Source: Ananas comosus
Taxonomy: Eukaryota > Streptophyta > Magnoliopsida > Poales > Bromeliaceae
Direction of reading: 5' to 3'
Length of the DNA stretch: 64,000 nucleotides
Assembly (NCBI RefSeq): GCF_001540865.1
Contig: NC_033641.1
Coordinates: 1,011,139-1,075,138, forward strand
Shown piece by piece: positions 55,572-64,000 of the stretch. The notes below the pieces were generated by a model, which was not told the DNA's origin, did no database searches, and saw nothing but the letters and a program-made list of their open reading frames with translations. Every line of letters starts with the position of its first letter. Position 1 is the stretch's first letter. Position numbers and translations under genes: made by a program.

Positions 55572-58499
55572 TCATCTCCTCCCCCTCTCCACCACCATCA
55601 TCCTCAGCCCCCCCTCCATGTGCGCCGTGAGCCGCGGCACCACCACCGCGGGGCGTCCCCGGGCCCCCTCCTCCTCTGCCTCCGCGGCCCGCCGCAGCTC
55701 GAACCTCCCGAGCACTGCTGCCGTGACGTACTTCATCTGCGCTATCGCCATTTCCTTCCCCATGCACACTCTCGGCCCCGCCTGGAACACTGGGTATCGG
55801 TACGCCGAAACCCTAACCACCGCAACCTGATCACCATCGACACCGCCACCGTCGCTGTTGCTGCTGCTGCTACTACTACTACTACAACAGCCGCTCTCCG
55901 ATGTCGTTGTGAGCCACCGCCGCGGCTCGAACTCGTGCCACCGGTCGCCCCACAGGCTCTCCATTCTCCCCATCCCGTACGGAAAGTACGTCACCCTGTC
56001 CCCGGCCTCAATTTTTGTGCCGTCCGGCAGCACGTCCGCACGCTCCGCGTGCTTGGAGTCCCACACCACCGGCGGGTACAGCCGCATGGCCTCGTATATG
56101 GAAGCCTCCAGGACCTTCAGCTCCTTCAGCGCCTCGTACTCCAGCGCGCCGTGTCGTTGCCCGACCTCCCGTGCCACCTCCGACTCTGCGCGCGCGTGGC
56201 CCGAGAGCAGGTAGAAGAGCCACGTCAGTGNGCGTCGCCCCCCGCCACGACAAAACTTACGGCCATGTCACGCACTGTGTCGTCGTCGTGGCCTTCCAAT
56301 ATCAGCCTCGATAGTAGGTCCTTGTATTTTTCTATGTTACCTTTGTTATTTTTTTTAATTTCATCTCTGCGGCGCTGGATCAGGTCCGAGATGGAGCTCC
56401 GGATCAGGGCTACGGCCCGCCGGAGCCGCCGCTCGGACCCGATGCGCAGCGCCCGCTTCACCTTCCAGACGAAGGCGACCGGCGCAGACCCCCGTCGCGC
56501 GCTGATGGCCGACGCGGCCTCGAAGGCGTCGGCGAGGTCGGATTCGGGGGGCGTCGGTGACGACGGGTCGAGGTAGTGCGGGTCCCATCCGAGCGCCACC
56601 TGACACACCGTGTCGAATGCGAAGCGCCGGAGCAGGTCCTGCCGATATATACAAATGCGATAAATAAAAAAACACATAATGCACAATACAAAATGATTAG
56701 TTTAACCAAAAATTAATTAATCACATGAGAGGACACAATTAATTATGTGTATTTATTATTATATGCATAATATATATAAAGAAATTATTGTATATAGTTT
56801 TGGTTTTTTTTTTTTTTTTTAAAAAAAAATTTGTTGAGGCCGGCCCCTCATGTACGTGTATCTTCCTCCGTTTACTTTTCTTTAACTCTTTTTTCCATTT
56901 TTTTTTCTATTTTATTTATTCTAATTAATTAGTTAAGTTAAAAATTTTATTAATTATTAGTTATTACTAATTTCAATTTTACTTACTGAAATATAATAAG
57001 AGAAGGCGTGAAATGTGATAAAATTATCGATATTTTTAAATAAAATCTTGGATTTAAATGGATAAAATTTCTTTAATTTTAAAAAATAAAAAGGTTGAGA
57101 AATATATGCGGTAACTTTAATTTATTTATAATTTTTGATTCGAATTATTGCAACCTAAGTCTCACAATCTATTTTAGTTGGATAAATATTGATAAATTAT
57201 TAATATCAAAATAATGTAAAAATATTGTAATTGACAAATTAACAATAAGTACGGAGTTATATCATTTGCACATCAACAATGCGTCAAAAATAATAAATTA
57301 AAAATTTTGAAAATCAAAATGACACCTACCTCATAATTTTAGGGCCAAATAAGTCATTTACCTTAAAAAATTTTTTTTTTTACCTATTTATTTCTGACTA
57401 TTAATTATTTTTAAATTTATCCTAAAATTACTAAAAACCCTTTCTAAACTCCAAATTTTATTAGGAAGGGTGTTTTAGTTAGCTACGGAACTGTTTTCTG
57501 AAGTTTTAAAAATATGTTAAATATTTAAAAGAAAGCCTGGTCAAGTCAAATGGTCTATAGTTAATGCAAGTCAACTTACCAAATCTCATGAGAAAAAAAT
57601 GAAAAAAAATTGCGAACACGGCTCTGTCTACTATATTCTTATAAGTATAAATTTCTTTATATTCATAAAATTTCGATCGTTCAATTTATATTTTTGACAA
57701 TTTCTATTCGTTAGATTATTTTAACTGAAACCGCTATCATTCTAATCGCACATCTCTTTATCCAACGGTTAAATATAAAAGTTTTGGTATCTGACGCGCG
57801 TGAGAAGAAATGTTAAATATAAAAATATAAAAATGCCGCGCGTCGCCTGACCTGAATGTCGACTGCGTGTCGGTCGCGGGCGGCGGCGGCGAGGGCGGGC
57901 AGCAGGCGGTGGCGCGTCTCGGCAGCAAGCTCGCCGGCCACGAACCGGCGCAGTGACCGCACGGAGAACTCGTGGCTGGCGAGCTTGCGCTGCGCGTGCC
58001 AGAGGGCGCCGTCGGCGTTGAAGATGCCGCGGCCGAGGAGGTCGCCGAGGATGTCGGTGAACGGGCGGCCCTTGGGGTAGTTGGCGAAGTTCGACTTGAG
58101 GACGTGCTCGACGTTCGCGGGGTTGGCGGTGACGACGGTGCGCCGCGCGCCGAGGCGGCGGACCGCGATCGTCTGCGTCGGCGACGCGGCGACGAGCTCG
58201 GTGTACCAGTCGAGGAGCCGGTGCCGGTTTTGGTAGAAGGGGATCAAGCAGCCGATAATGGGGTAGGTTTTGGGGCCGTAACAGGTACTTGCAGTAAAGT
58301 CGTTGCCGACTTTTGTTGTAGGTTGTAGAACTCGGCGCCGAGTTGTGTAGAGAAAGGTGATAATGGTGATTATGATGGTAATGGTGATGGTAATGGTAAT
58401 GGTGGAGGGAGAGGTGAGTAACATGAGAGAAGGTGATTGAGAAGAAGAATAAGAAGAAGAAGGGTTTGAGAGCAAGGAGAATGAGGTTATAATGGGCAT
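55572..58499 (-). CDS. Cytochrome P450, CYP94B-type, two exons, interrupted by an N
   Basis: Exon 1 58499-57852 (216 codons), exon 2 56638-55572; GT-AG intron in phase 0. About 571 residues. The N-terminus has a hydrophobic anchor made almost only of Ile/Thr (about 34-50). Then: TYPIIGCLIPFYQNRHRLLD; NPANVEHVLKSNFANYPKGR; FTDILGDLLGRGIFNADG; RFAFDTVCQVALGWDP; the I-helix start SFVVAGGD; the ExxR motif EAMR with LYPPVVWDSKHAE; PYGMGRMESLWG; heme site FQAGPRVCMG with the Cys ligand; end LTAHMEGGLRMMVV. This order is that of CYP94B, ER-bound fatty-acid and jasmonoyl-isoleucine omega-hydroxylases; substrate not provable here. At the N (56231) the frame shifts by one, and the conserved Thr-rich part of the I-helix is incomplete, so bases are missing. 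Before the heme site a Ser run from TGCTGC-type repeats enlarges a loop. The start could also be the Met at codon 26. Confidence 0.88.
56639..57851 (-). other. Intron of the P450 gene with G- and C-family repeat relics
   Basis: 57100-57360 is a G-family MITE (TCTCACAATCTATTTTAGTT). About 57606-57820 resembles a C-family foldback (ACGGCTCTGTCTACTATATT, CGTTAGATTAT, TCTAATCGCACATCTCTTTA). T/A runs at 56803-56830. Confidence 0.5.
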
Positions 58500-58700
58500 C
58501 TTGTGTATAAGGAGAGAGGAATATTATTGTTTTTTTTTTTTTTTTTTTTTTTTGAGAGAGAGAGAGAGAGGCAATGAGAAGGAGAGGGGAAGGTGATCGA
58601 GGGTGGCATTGCAGTTTAAATAGATAGAGAGGTGGGTCACAACTCATAATTGAGCACATGGCCTCTCTCTCTCTCTCTCTCTCTCTCTGGAAAAAATCTA
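58500..58700 (-). promoter_or_regulatory. Promoter/leader of the P450 gene
   Basis: A TATTTAAA box on the minus strand at 58615-58622, about 120 bp before the ATG. Between them lie a GA run (58555-58570) and a T run of 24 (58530-58553). A CT run at about 58662-58688 lies just upstream. Confidence 0.5.
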
Positions 58701-59953
58701 CAATATATCAGTTATATTGCTGATGTGATATTTTCAACAAATTTGATTATTTTTTTTAGATTTATCCATTCCATTATTATTATTACAAAATTATTATTAT
58801 TATATTTTGTTTTCAAAAAGAGAGATGTGATTGGCTGGTTATTAATAATGTGGTATAATAATGTGGTATAAGTGTAAACTAGTAAACTTTAAACTCTCTC
58901 TCTCTAGAAGCTATGGTAATGGAAGAAAAATAAGATAATTAAAGAACACATGGACTCCATGGTCATTGTTTTTAGTTTTAATGGATTTGGAAATATTTTA
59001 TGTGTTGTTTAAAGGTGTGAGGGAAACTTCAAAAAACTACGAACATGGTATTACCTAAATTGTACTTAAATTTAGAGCAATCAAACAAAGTACCACATTT
59101 TATTCTTCTTCTTTCATTGTTGTTATTGCTGTTTATTCTTTTGTTGGAAAATTTTCTGTATTACAAATGATGAAAATGCATGGGAGTGTTGCAATTAAAA
59201 TTGAACTTCACCACAGAGGTTTCTAAAAACATTTCTTTGGTTAATTAATAAAGCATGAGACATGCACATCATTCATATGATCCCTATTAATGAACAGATC
59301 AATTTAGGGGGACAAGATTTTATCAAAAACTTAAAAATAAAGGGGGACAAGATTTTATCAAAAACTAAAAAATAAAACAACAACCATAAGAGGTTTCAAT
59401 GGAATTCAATTGTCAACTGTTCCTACCGGAAATAGGATTAACTACGGATTCAAGCCATAGCACATGGTTTCATAAAATCCGTACGATTTTCCCGATCTAA
59501 ATCGAGCAGGTTTTACATGAAGAAGATTTTGTTCGGCATGTTCATTTTTTACTTTGTTAATGGAAATACTGCTTCGCGTCCGACTTGCACATGTGAAATA
59601 GTTGTTATTATAACACCTCAATAGTCACACATTTAGATGGAAAAAAGATTAAATTAGAAATATACAAGAATCATGATACGTGAATAATAATAATTAAGTT
59701 TAAGTATTTTGTGCCTGTAGTTTGGATTGAAGTAATTATTAGTTGCTAGTGAACTGAATCGCTGTATCTAGTAATAGAGTCGATGACCAGTCAAAAGTAT
59801 AAATTGTAGCGTGTCCAAATTTGTTTATTCAAAAAATTGGGCTCACATCAATTGTTCAAAAGTGGCTTTATATATGCTGTAGTTAGATGGTGATTACGTA
59901 CAAATTACTATCCAATTTAATGTGAAATTTGACTTTGAAACATGGAGGGGGGG
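58701..59953. other. AT-rich intergenic DNA; a 35-bp tandem duplication at 59307-59376
   Basis: GGGGGACAAGATTTTATCAA occurs at 59307 and 59342. Otherwise no gene or repeat. Confidence 0.5.
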
Positions 59954-60140
59954 TAGGGATGCAAACTGGCGGGTAAATTTTAATCCTATTTTTGACCTTC
60001 ATTTACAGTTTCATTCGGTACAGATCGGAACATGAATGAATTTTTTATAAATTTTTGATAGATCGAAACAGATTAAAAGAAAAAAGAAATTTCCCGACTC
60101 TTGCTTCATTTATTTGGCGGATCGGGATAGATTTGGGATG

Positions 60141-60192
<52 letters not shown>

Positions 60193-60286
60193 TTAGAGAA
60201 AGATAGTATGCTACTCGCTTCGTTTATTTTCTGTTTGGGATGAATCGGACGGGAGCTCCGCCAATATGGACCCATTTGCATCCCTA
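59954..60286. mobile_element. hAT-type MITE with TA tract
   Basis: Starts TAGGGATGCAAACTGGCGGG and ends inverted GACCCATTTGCATCCCTA. Interior CGGATCGGGAT and TTCGTT words. TA run 60144-60182. Flanks are G-rich and not clearly duplicated. Same ends as the decayed copy at 31947. Confidence 0.65.
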
Positions 60287-60601
60287 GGGGTAGACTTTTC
60301 AATTGTTATAATTGGGTCTCTAATATTTTAAATATATTTTATTTTTCTATTAAGTTAGGCAAAGGTTTTTAAATATTGGTATATGTTTTGTTCGCTTTGG
60401 TAGGAAATTAAACAGATAAGATAAAATTGAGATAAAATAGTGATGGAATTCCATCACTAATGGACAGAATAGTGATGGAATTTTGACGGAGGGGAACTAA
60501 ATGCAACAACTTAGAATAAAATACAGAATTTTGAAAGTTAGGAAAGAAAAGTGAAGAAGCAGATATTTATAAGAGATTTCTGTAATTTAGCCTATTTTTT
60601 A

Positions 60602-61060
60602 GGGTTAAATGCATACAGGTCCCTACAAATATAGTGAATTATAGATATTTTCCTGCAAATATAGTGAATTATAGATATTTTTCTACAAAATTCAACTTTT
60701 ATATATTGTTTTTATAAAAGTTTTAATATTTTCAAATATATCCCTCTGCTTTATTACTGCTAGAGAACTATTTATAATTTAACAGCAAATAAGTAAAATG
60801 TCAATTTTGTCATCACAAATATATTCCTCCAAAAGTCACAACAGTATAATTAAGAGGAGTAAAATATATCAAGTTATCTTATAAACTAATTAGGATTTAG
60901 TATTTAACTTATGGTTAACTAAATTTTTCTAATGGATTCTGACGACAGGAATATATTTGAAAATATTTAGATTTTTATAAAGACAACATATGAAAGTTGA
61001 ACTTTGTAAGAATATATATATAATTTACTATATTTGCAAATGCTTGTATACAATTAACCC
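60602..61060. mobile_element. MULE-type MITE, gene-free relative of the Pack-MULE
   Basis: Left GGGTTAAATGCATACAGGTC with CCTACAAATATAGTGAATTA (this block is duplicated); right inverted GGGTTAATTGTATACAAGCA with TTTGCAAATATAGTAAATTA. Arm order (CAAAAGT, CTAGAGAACT, TCACAAATATATTCCTCCAA) matches 1172-2121, but the GC-rich core is missing. No clear 9-bp flanks. Confidence 0.7.
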
Positions 61061-61582
61061 TAGCTAAATTAAAAACATCGAACTAGAACTTAAATATCGC
61101 AATCGCAGAATCTCAATTGATTTGGTTGATGTTGCATACAAAATATTTTATTAAAAAATATTAGATGATAGCGCAAGGAAGAAGGCAATAGGGTCCTAGA
61201 TATGAAAGCTCAAGATAAATGCACAAAATAATAAGTAAAAAAAAAAAATAAAAAAAATAAAGGACATAGGGTTTCAAAATTTTGAATAGGACAAACCCTT
61301 TTCTAAGAGGATGACGCGTTTAAATCAAAGGAAAACAAAATTTAAACTTAAAACCCACGTTTGTGAAAAGGAAATGAGCCTAGGAGATGTGATAGTTTCT
61401 CCGTAACGCGGTTTAGTCCACATGCAAGGAAATTACACGGTGGACATGACATTTTCATCAACAGTACGTAATTAATGAAGAACCAAAATAATGTGGTACT
61501 TAAATATTGAAAATTTCGCCCCCCATGAACTTTTGTCTTTGGAGAACAATAACCGGTTCACATTGTTTAGATATTAATACAG
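61061..61582. other. AT-rich intergenic DNA, no gene seen
   Basis: A-rich run at 61230-61262. Nothing recognisable. Confidence 0.5.
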
Positions 61583-61740
61583 ACTGATCGTCTCTAAAGC
61601 AAGTGGTAAAGGATTTGGTGATTGGTACTCGAAGTCCCAAATTCGAATCCTACTTGATTCACATTTCCAGCTAAGTTTATTTCTAAATGAAATAAACGAA
61701 GCGAGTAACGTACTATCTATCTCTCTCTCCAAAAAAACAG
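61583..61740 (+). mobile_element. tRNA-derived SINE, copy 2
   Basis: TCTCTAAAGCAAGTGGTAAA and AAATTCGAATCC (box A- and B-like), then the same body as 51612 (GATTCACATTTCCAGCTAAG, TTTATTTCTAAAT). Ends in CT repeats and a short A run. Target duplication unclear. Confidence 0.65.
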
Positions 61741-62376
61741 AATCAATACAAAAGATTAAGAGTTTGAATCTTACCAGGCTCTTTGCTTTTAGTTAGTTTC
61801 CGCTCTTTGCTTCAGTTAATTTCATCTCATTAAACTCAAATTCACGTTATATCAAAAAACTCCCGATCTCTAACATTGCTCTCTCTATTCATTTAAACTT
61901 CTGGAGAATAATGATTGTCTTATATTATCATACACGTAGATGACTTTGAGGGCGAGGAAATAAGGCACGTTTTTGTGACTTGTTGGGTTAGAATAATATA
62001 GAATTTTAGAAGTTTTAGATTTTAAAATCCAATTAGAAGGATTAAAATAAAAAAAAGGACATTCTAGATCAAAATAATAGACAAACCCTCTTTGTTTTTT
62101 TCTGCCACGCGACAAAATTTTGCTGATAAATATAATTAATTTGTAGCAACCTCATAATCAACCACTCAAATTGTCTTTTTCTTTGATATAATATCTAATC
62201 TAGATTTAGAATAGACTAAACAACATTTGGATTGAATGGATAGCTTCCAATAGGAAATAGATGGATATATAGCAATCCATGTCCAATTTAAAAGTTATTC
62301 AATTTAGTAAATCATTAACATTATCTATTGTGTGTTAAAATTCCCTCTTACTCTATTCTTTTATATATATATATAT
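61741..62376. other. AT-rich intergenic DNA, no gene seen
   Basis: No supported feature. Confidence 0.5.
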
Positions 62377-62609
62377 ATAGAATTGAGCTCCTATACTTTT
62401 AAAAGTACCAAGTTATTGGTGCTTGTAGATTTTTGGCTATTGGATTAAGAGATGTGCGGTTAGGATGATGTGGGCCCCCTAGGGTTGAGTAGGTGGTTGG
62501 TTGAATAGTATAATCTAACGGGTGAAAATGATTAAAGGTGCAAATCTAATGGTAAAAAATTCACATGCACCAAGAGCTTGGTGCTTTTACAAGTATCATA
62601 GCCGGACTC

Positions 62610-62612
<3 letters not shown>
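62377..62612. mobile_element. C-family foldback element 5
   Basis: AGCTCCTATACTTTTAAAAG with TACCAAG...TTGGTGC at the left; CCAAGAGCTTGGTGC and AAGTATCATAGCCGGAC at the right. Reverse orientation. TA runs on both sides, then GA. Confidence 0.75.
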
Positions 62613-62639
<27 letters not shown>

Positions 62640-62640
<1 letters not shown>

Positions 62641-62872
62641 TCCGGCTGGGATACTATCGATAGCACCAAGCGTTTGGTGTTATCAAGTTTTCTGCAGTTA
62701 GATTAAACACTTTAACTATTTTCACCCGTTAGATTATACTATTAAACCAATAACTCACTCAACCCTAGGGGACCCACATCATCCTAATCGTATATTTTTT
62801 CATCAAAGGGCCAAAAACCTAATAGCACCAAATGCTTTGTGCTATTGATAGTATTTTAGCCTAGGTCTATAA
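62640..62872. mobile_element. C-family foldback element 6
   Basis: GTCCGGCTGGGATACTATCG with cap ATAGCACCAAG...TTTGGTG at the left; CAAATGCTTTGTGCTATTGA with TAGTATTTTAGCC at the right. Forward orientation. Confidence 0.75.
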
Positions 62873-62883
62873 TTATATATATA

Positions 62884-63433
62884 GAGCAGGACTGATGTGC
62901 TCTCAGGAGCACGGAGGCCTCCGTGCTCCTGAGCCCTTTTCGATGATCGAATTTCTGAATCGACGATCGACTCCGGTAGACTTGATCTAGCGTATTTGAA
63001 ATTTCTAAAAAATAATTTTTGCGATTTTTCGATATCATTTACCTAGCAATCGAAAGGATTCAAAATCAATAATTTTTAATGGTTGAAAATAAAAATCCTA
63101 TAAAAAGTGGTGATATAGCATTAAAATTTTCAATCAGAAATATTGATCTTGTTGTAAATAGTATAAAAAATTTTGTATCAAAATTTCATCTGATTTGAAT
63201 ACTTCTACACCGTTAAACTTGAAAACGGCATATATCAACTGTTAAAAATTATTAATTTTGAACCATTTCGATCATTAGATAAATGATATCAAAAAATCAC
63301 AAAAATTATTTTCTAGAAACTTCAAATACCCTAGATCAAGTCTAACGGAGCTGATCGTTGATTCGAAAATTCCATCATTGAAAACGGCTCAGGAGCACGG
63401 AAGCATCCGTGCTCCTAAGAGCACAGCAGTCCT

Positions 63434-63508
<75 letters not shown>
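62884..63508. mobile_element. B-family foldback element 7 followed by CT and TA tracts
   Basis: Best preserved copy. Left: GGACTGATGTGCTCTCAGGA, then cap GCACGGAGGCCTCCGTGC flanked by GGA and TCC. Right cap: GGAGCACGGAAGCATCCGTG with CTCC, then AGAGCACAGCAGTCCTGC. Arms of about 190 bp. CT run 63434-63479, TA run 63480-63508. Confidence 0.85.
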
Positions 63509-63512
<4 letters not shown>

Positions 63513-64000
63513 TACTCCGGCCAAACACCATAAATTATTGGGTTAAATGCATCAGAACCATCTAAAATTTTACATGTTTGCATATAGCTATCTAAACTTT
63601 AAATATGTAATATTTTGCGTTCAAACTACCAAATTTTACAATTAACCATGTAGGCCCATATTCCATCAATTTAAAGTAATTAATATTACCCAAATGGCCA
63701 ATAAATAGTAAGACTCACACCAGCAAAATAATAGGGCTTTTTCGATGTCAAATTTTAGTTTACGGTAAAAAAAAAATTAAGTTTTGATATTTGTTTATTA
63801 AAACTAAAACATTATAACAATAGTCAATTTTATTAGGAAAACTAAATTTTAGCATTAGGAAAAATTTATCCATATCACTAGCGTGTGTTTTTTTATTGTT
63901 TCTTGACCATTTTACTAATGCTAGTCATTTAAATTGATAGAATATGGATCTAGATAATTAATTGCACAAATTTTACAGCTCAAATGGCAAATTTTAATTT
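63509..64000. repeat. AT-rich end of window with a probable MITE arm
   Basis: GGGTTAAATGCATCAGAACC at 63540 and inner words TGTAGGCCCATATTCCATCA versus TTGATAGAATATGGATCTAG at about 63930-63955 indicate an inverted-repeat element. No gene. Confidence 0.45.

Noticed and set aside
55620..56576. 318-codon plus-strand ORF opposite the P450
   Set aside because: Shadow of the GC-rich P450 exon on the other strand.
60593..61069. 9-bp target duplication for the empty MULE
   Set aside because: TATTTTTTA versus TAGCTAAAT agree in only three positions.

Overview
The window is nuclear DNA of a flowering plant. The genes are plant-specific (DUF761 protein, CYP94-type P450, SnRK1 gamma subunit, a multi-member EXO70 type, F-box/kelch of the SKIP11 type). 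They have spliceosomal introns and are separated by AT-rich DNA full of small transposons. GC-rich first exons and the transposon types suggest a monocot; pineapple (Ananas) or a relative is my best guess, from general familiarity and not from a database match.

Layout. 0-2.1 kb: AT-rich DNA, then a 950-bp Mutator-type element with an exact 9-bp target duplication that carries one exon-sized piece of a beta-catenin-like protein 1 (CTNNBL1) gene. 4.6-5.8 kb: an intact DUF761 gene with three CT tracts in its leader. 7.8-13.6 kb (minus): a six-exon SAP-domain gene whose last intron begins with GC instead of GT, with a tandem site II promoter. 14.1-23 kb: a three-member F-box/kelch cluster. Copy 1 (+) is a pseudogene. 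Copy 2 (-) lost its original start but kept a rescued frame and gained three internal duplications. Copy 3 (-) looks intact. 26.0-31.4 kb: a SnRK1 gamma subunit (KING1-like) gene, six exons, behind a 650-bp GA tract. 36.9-38.9 kb (minus): an intronless EXO70, probably EXO70F-like, with an N at an apparent frame break. 39.3-55.5 kb: gene-free, built from foldback elements, hAT elements, a second Pack-MULE-like element, a SINE and microsatellites. 55.6-58.5 kb (minus): a two-exon CYP94B-type P450 with an N at a frame break. 58.7-64 kb: more small transposons.

The genes are independent single-copy or locally duplicated plant genes; nothing suggests a metabolic cluster. Roles by family: DUF761 protein (unknown), SAP protein (nucleic-acid binding), F-box/kelch (ubiquitin ligase substrate receptor), KING1 (energy-sensing kinase complex), EXO70 (exocytosis), CYP94B (fatty-acid or jasmonoyl-isoleucine omega-oxidation).

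The least ordinary content is in the repeats. There is a gene-fragment-carrying MULE. There is also a superfamily of about 15 foldback elements whose ends share a hairpin cap in which a 3-4 base word varies between copies yet stays paired. Five hAT elements share similar ends but have unrelated short words repeated inside. Four single Ns occur; the two inside genes both sit where the reading frame breaks, so those breaks are probably assembly gaps.
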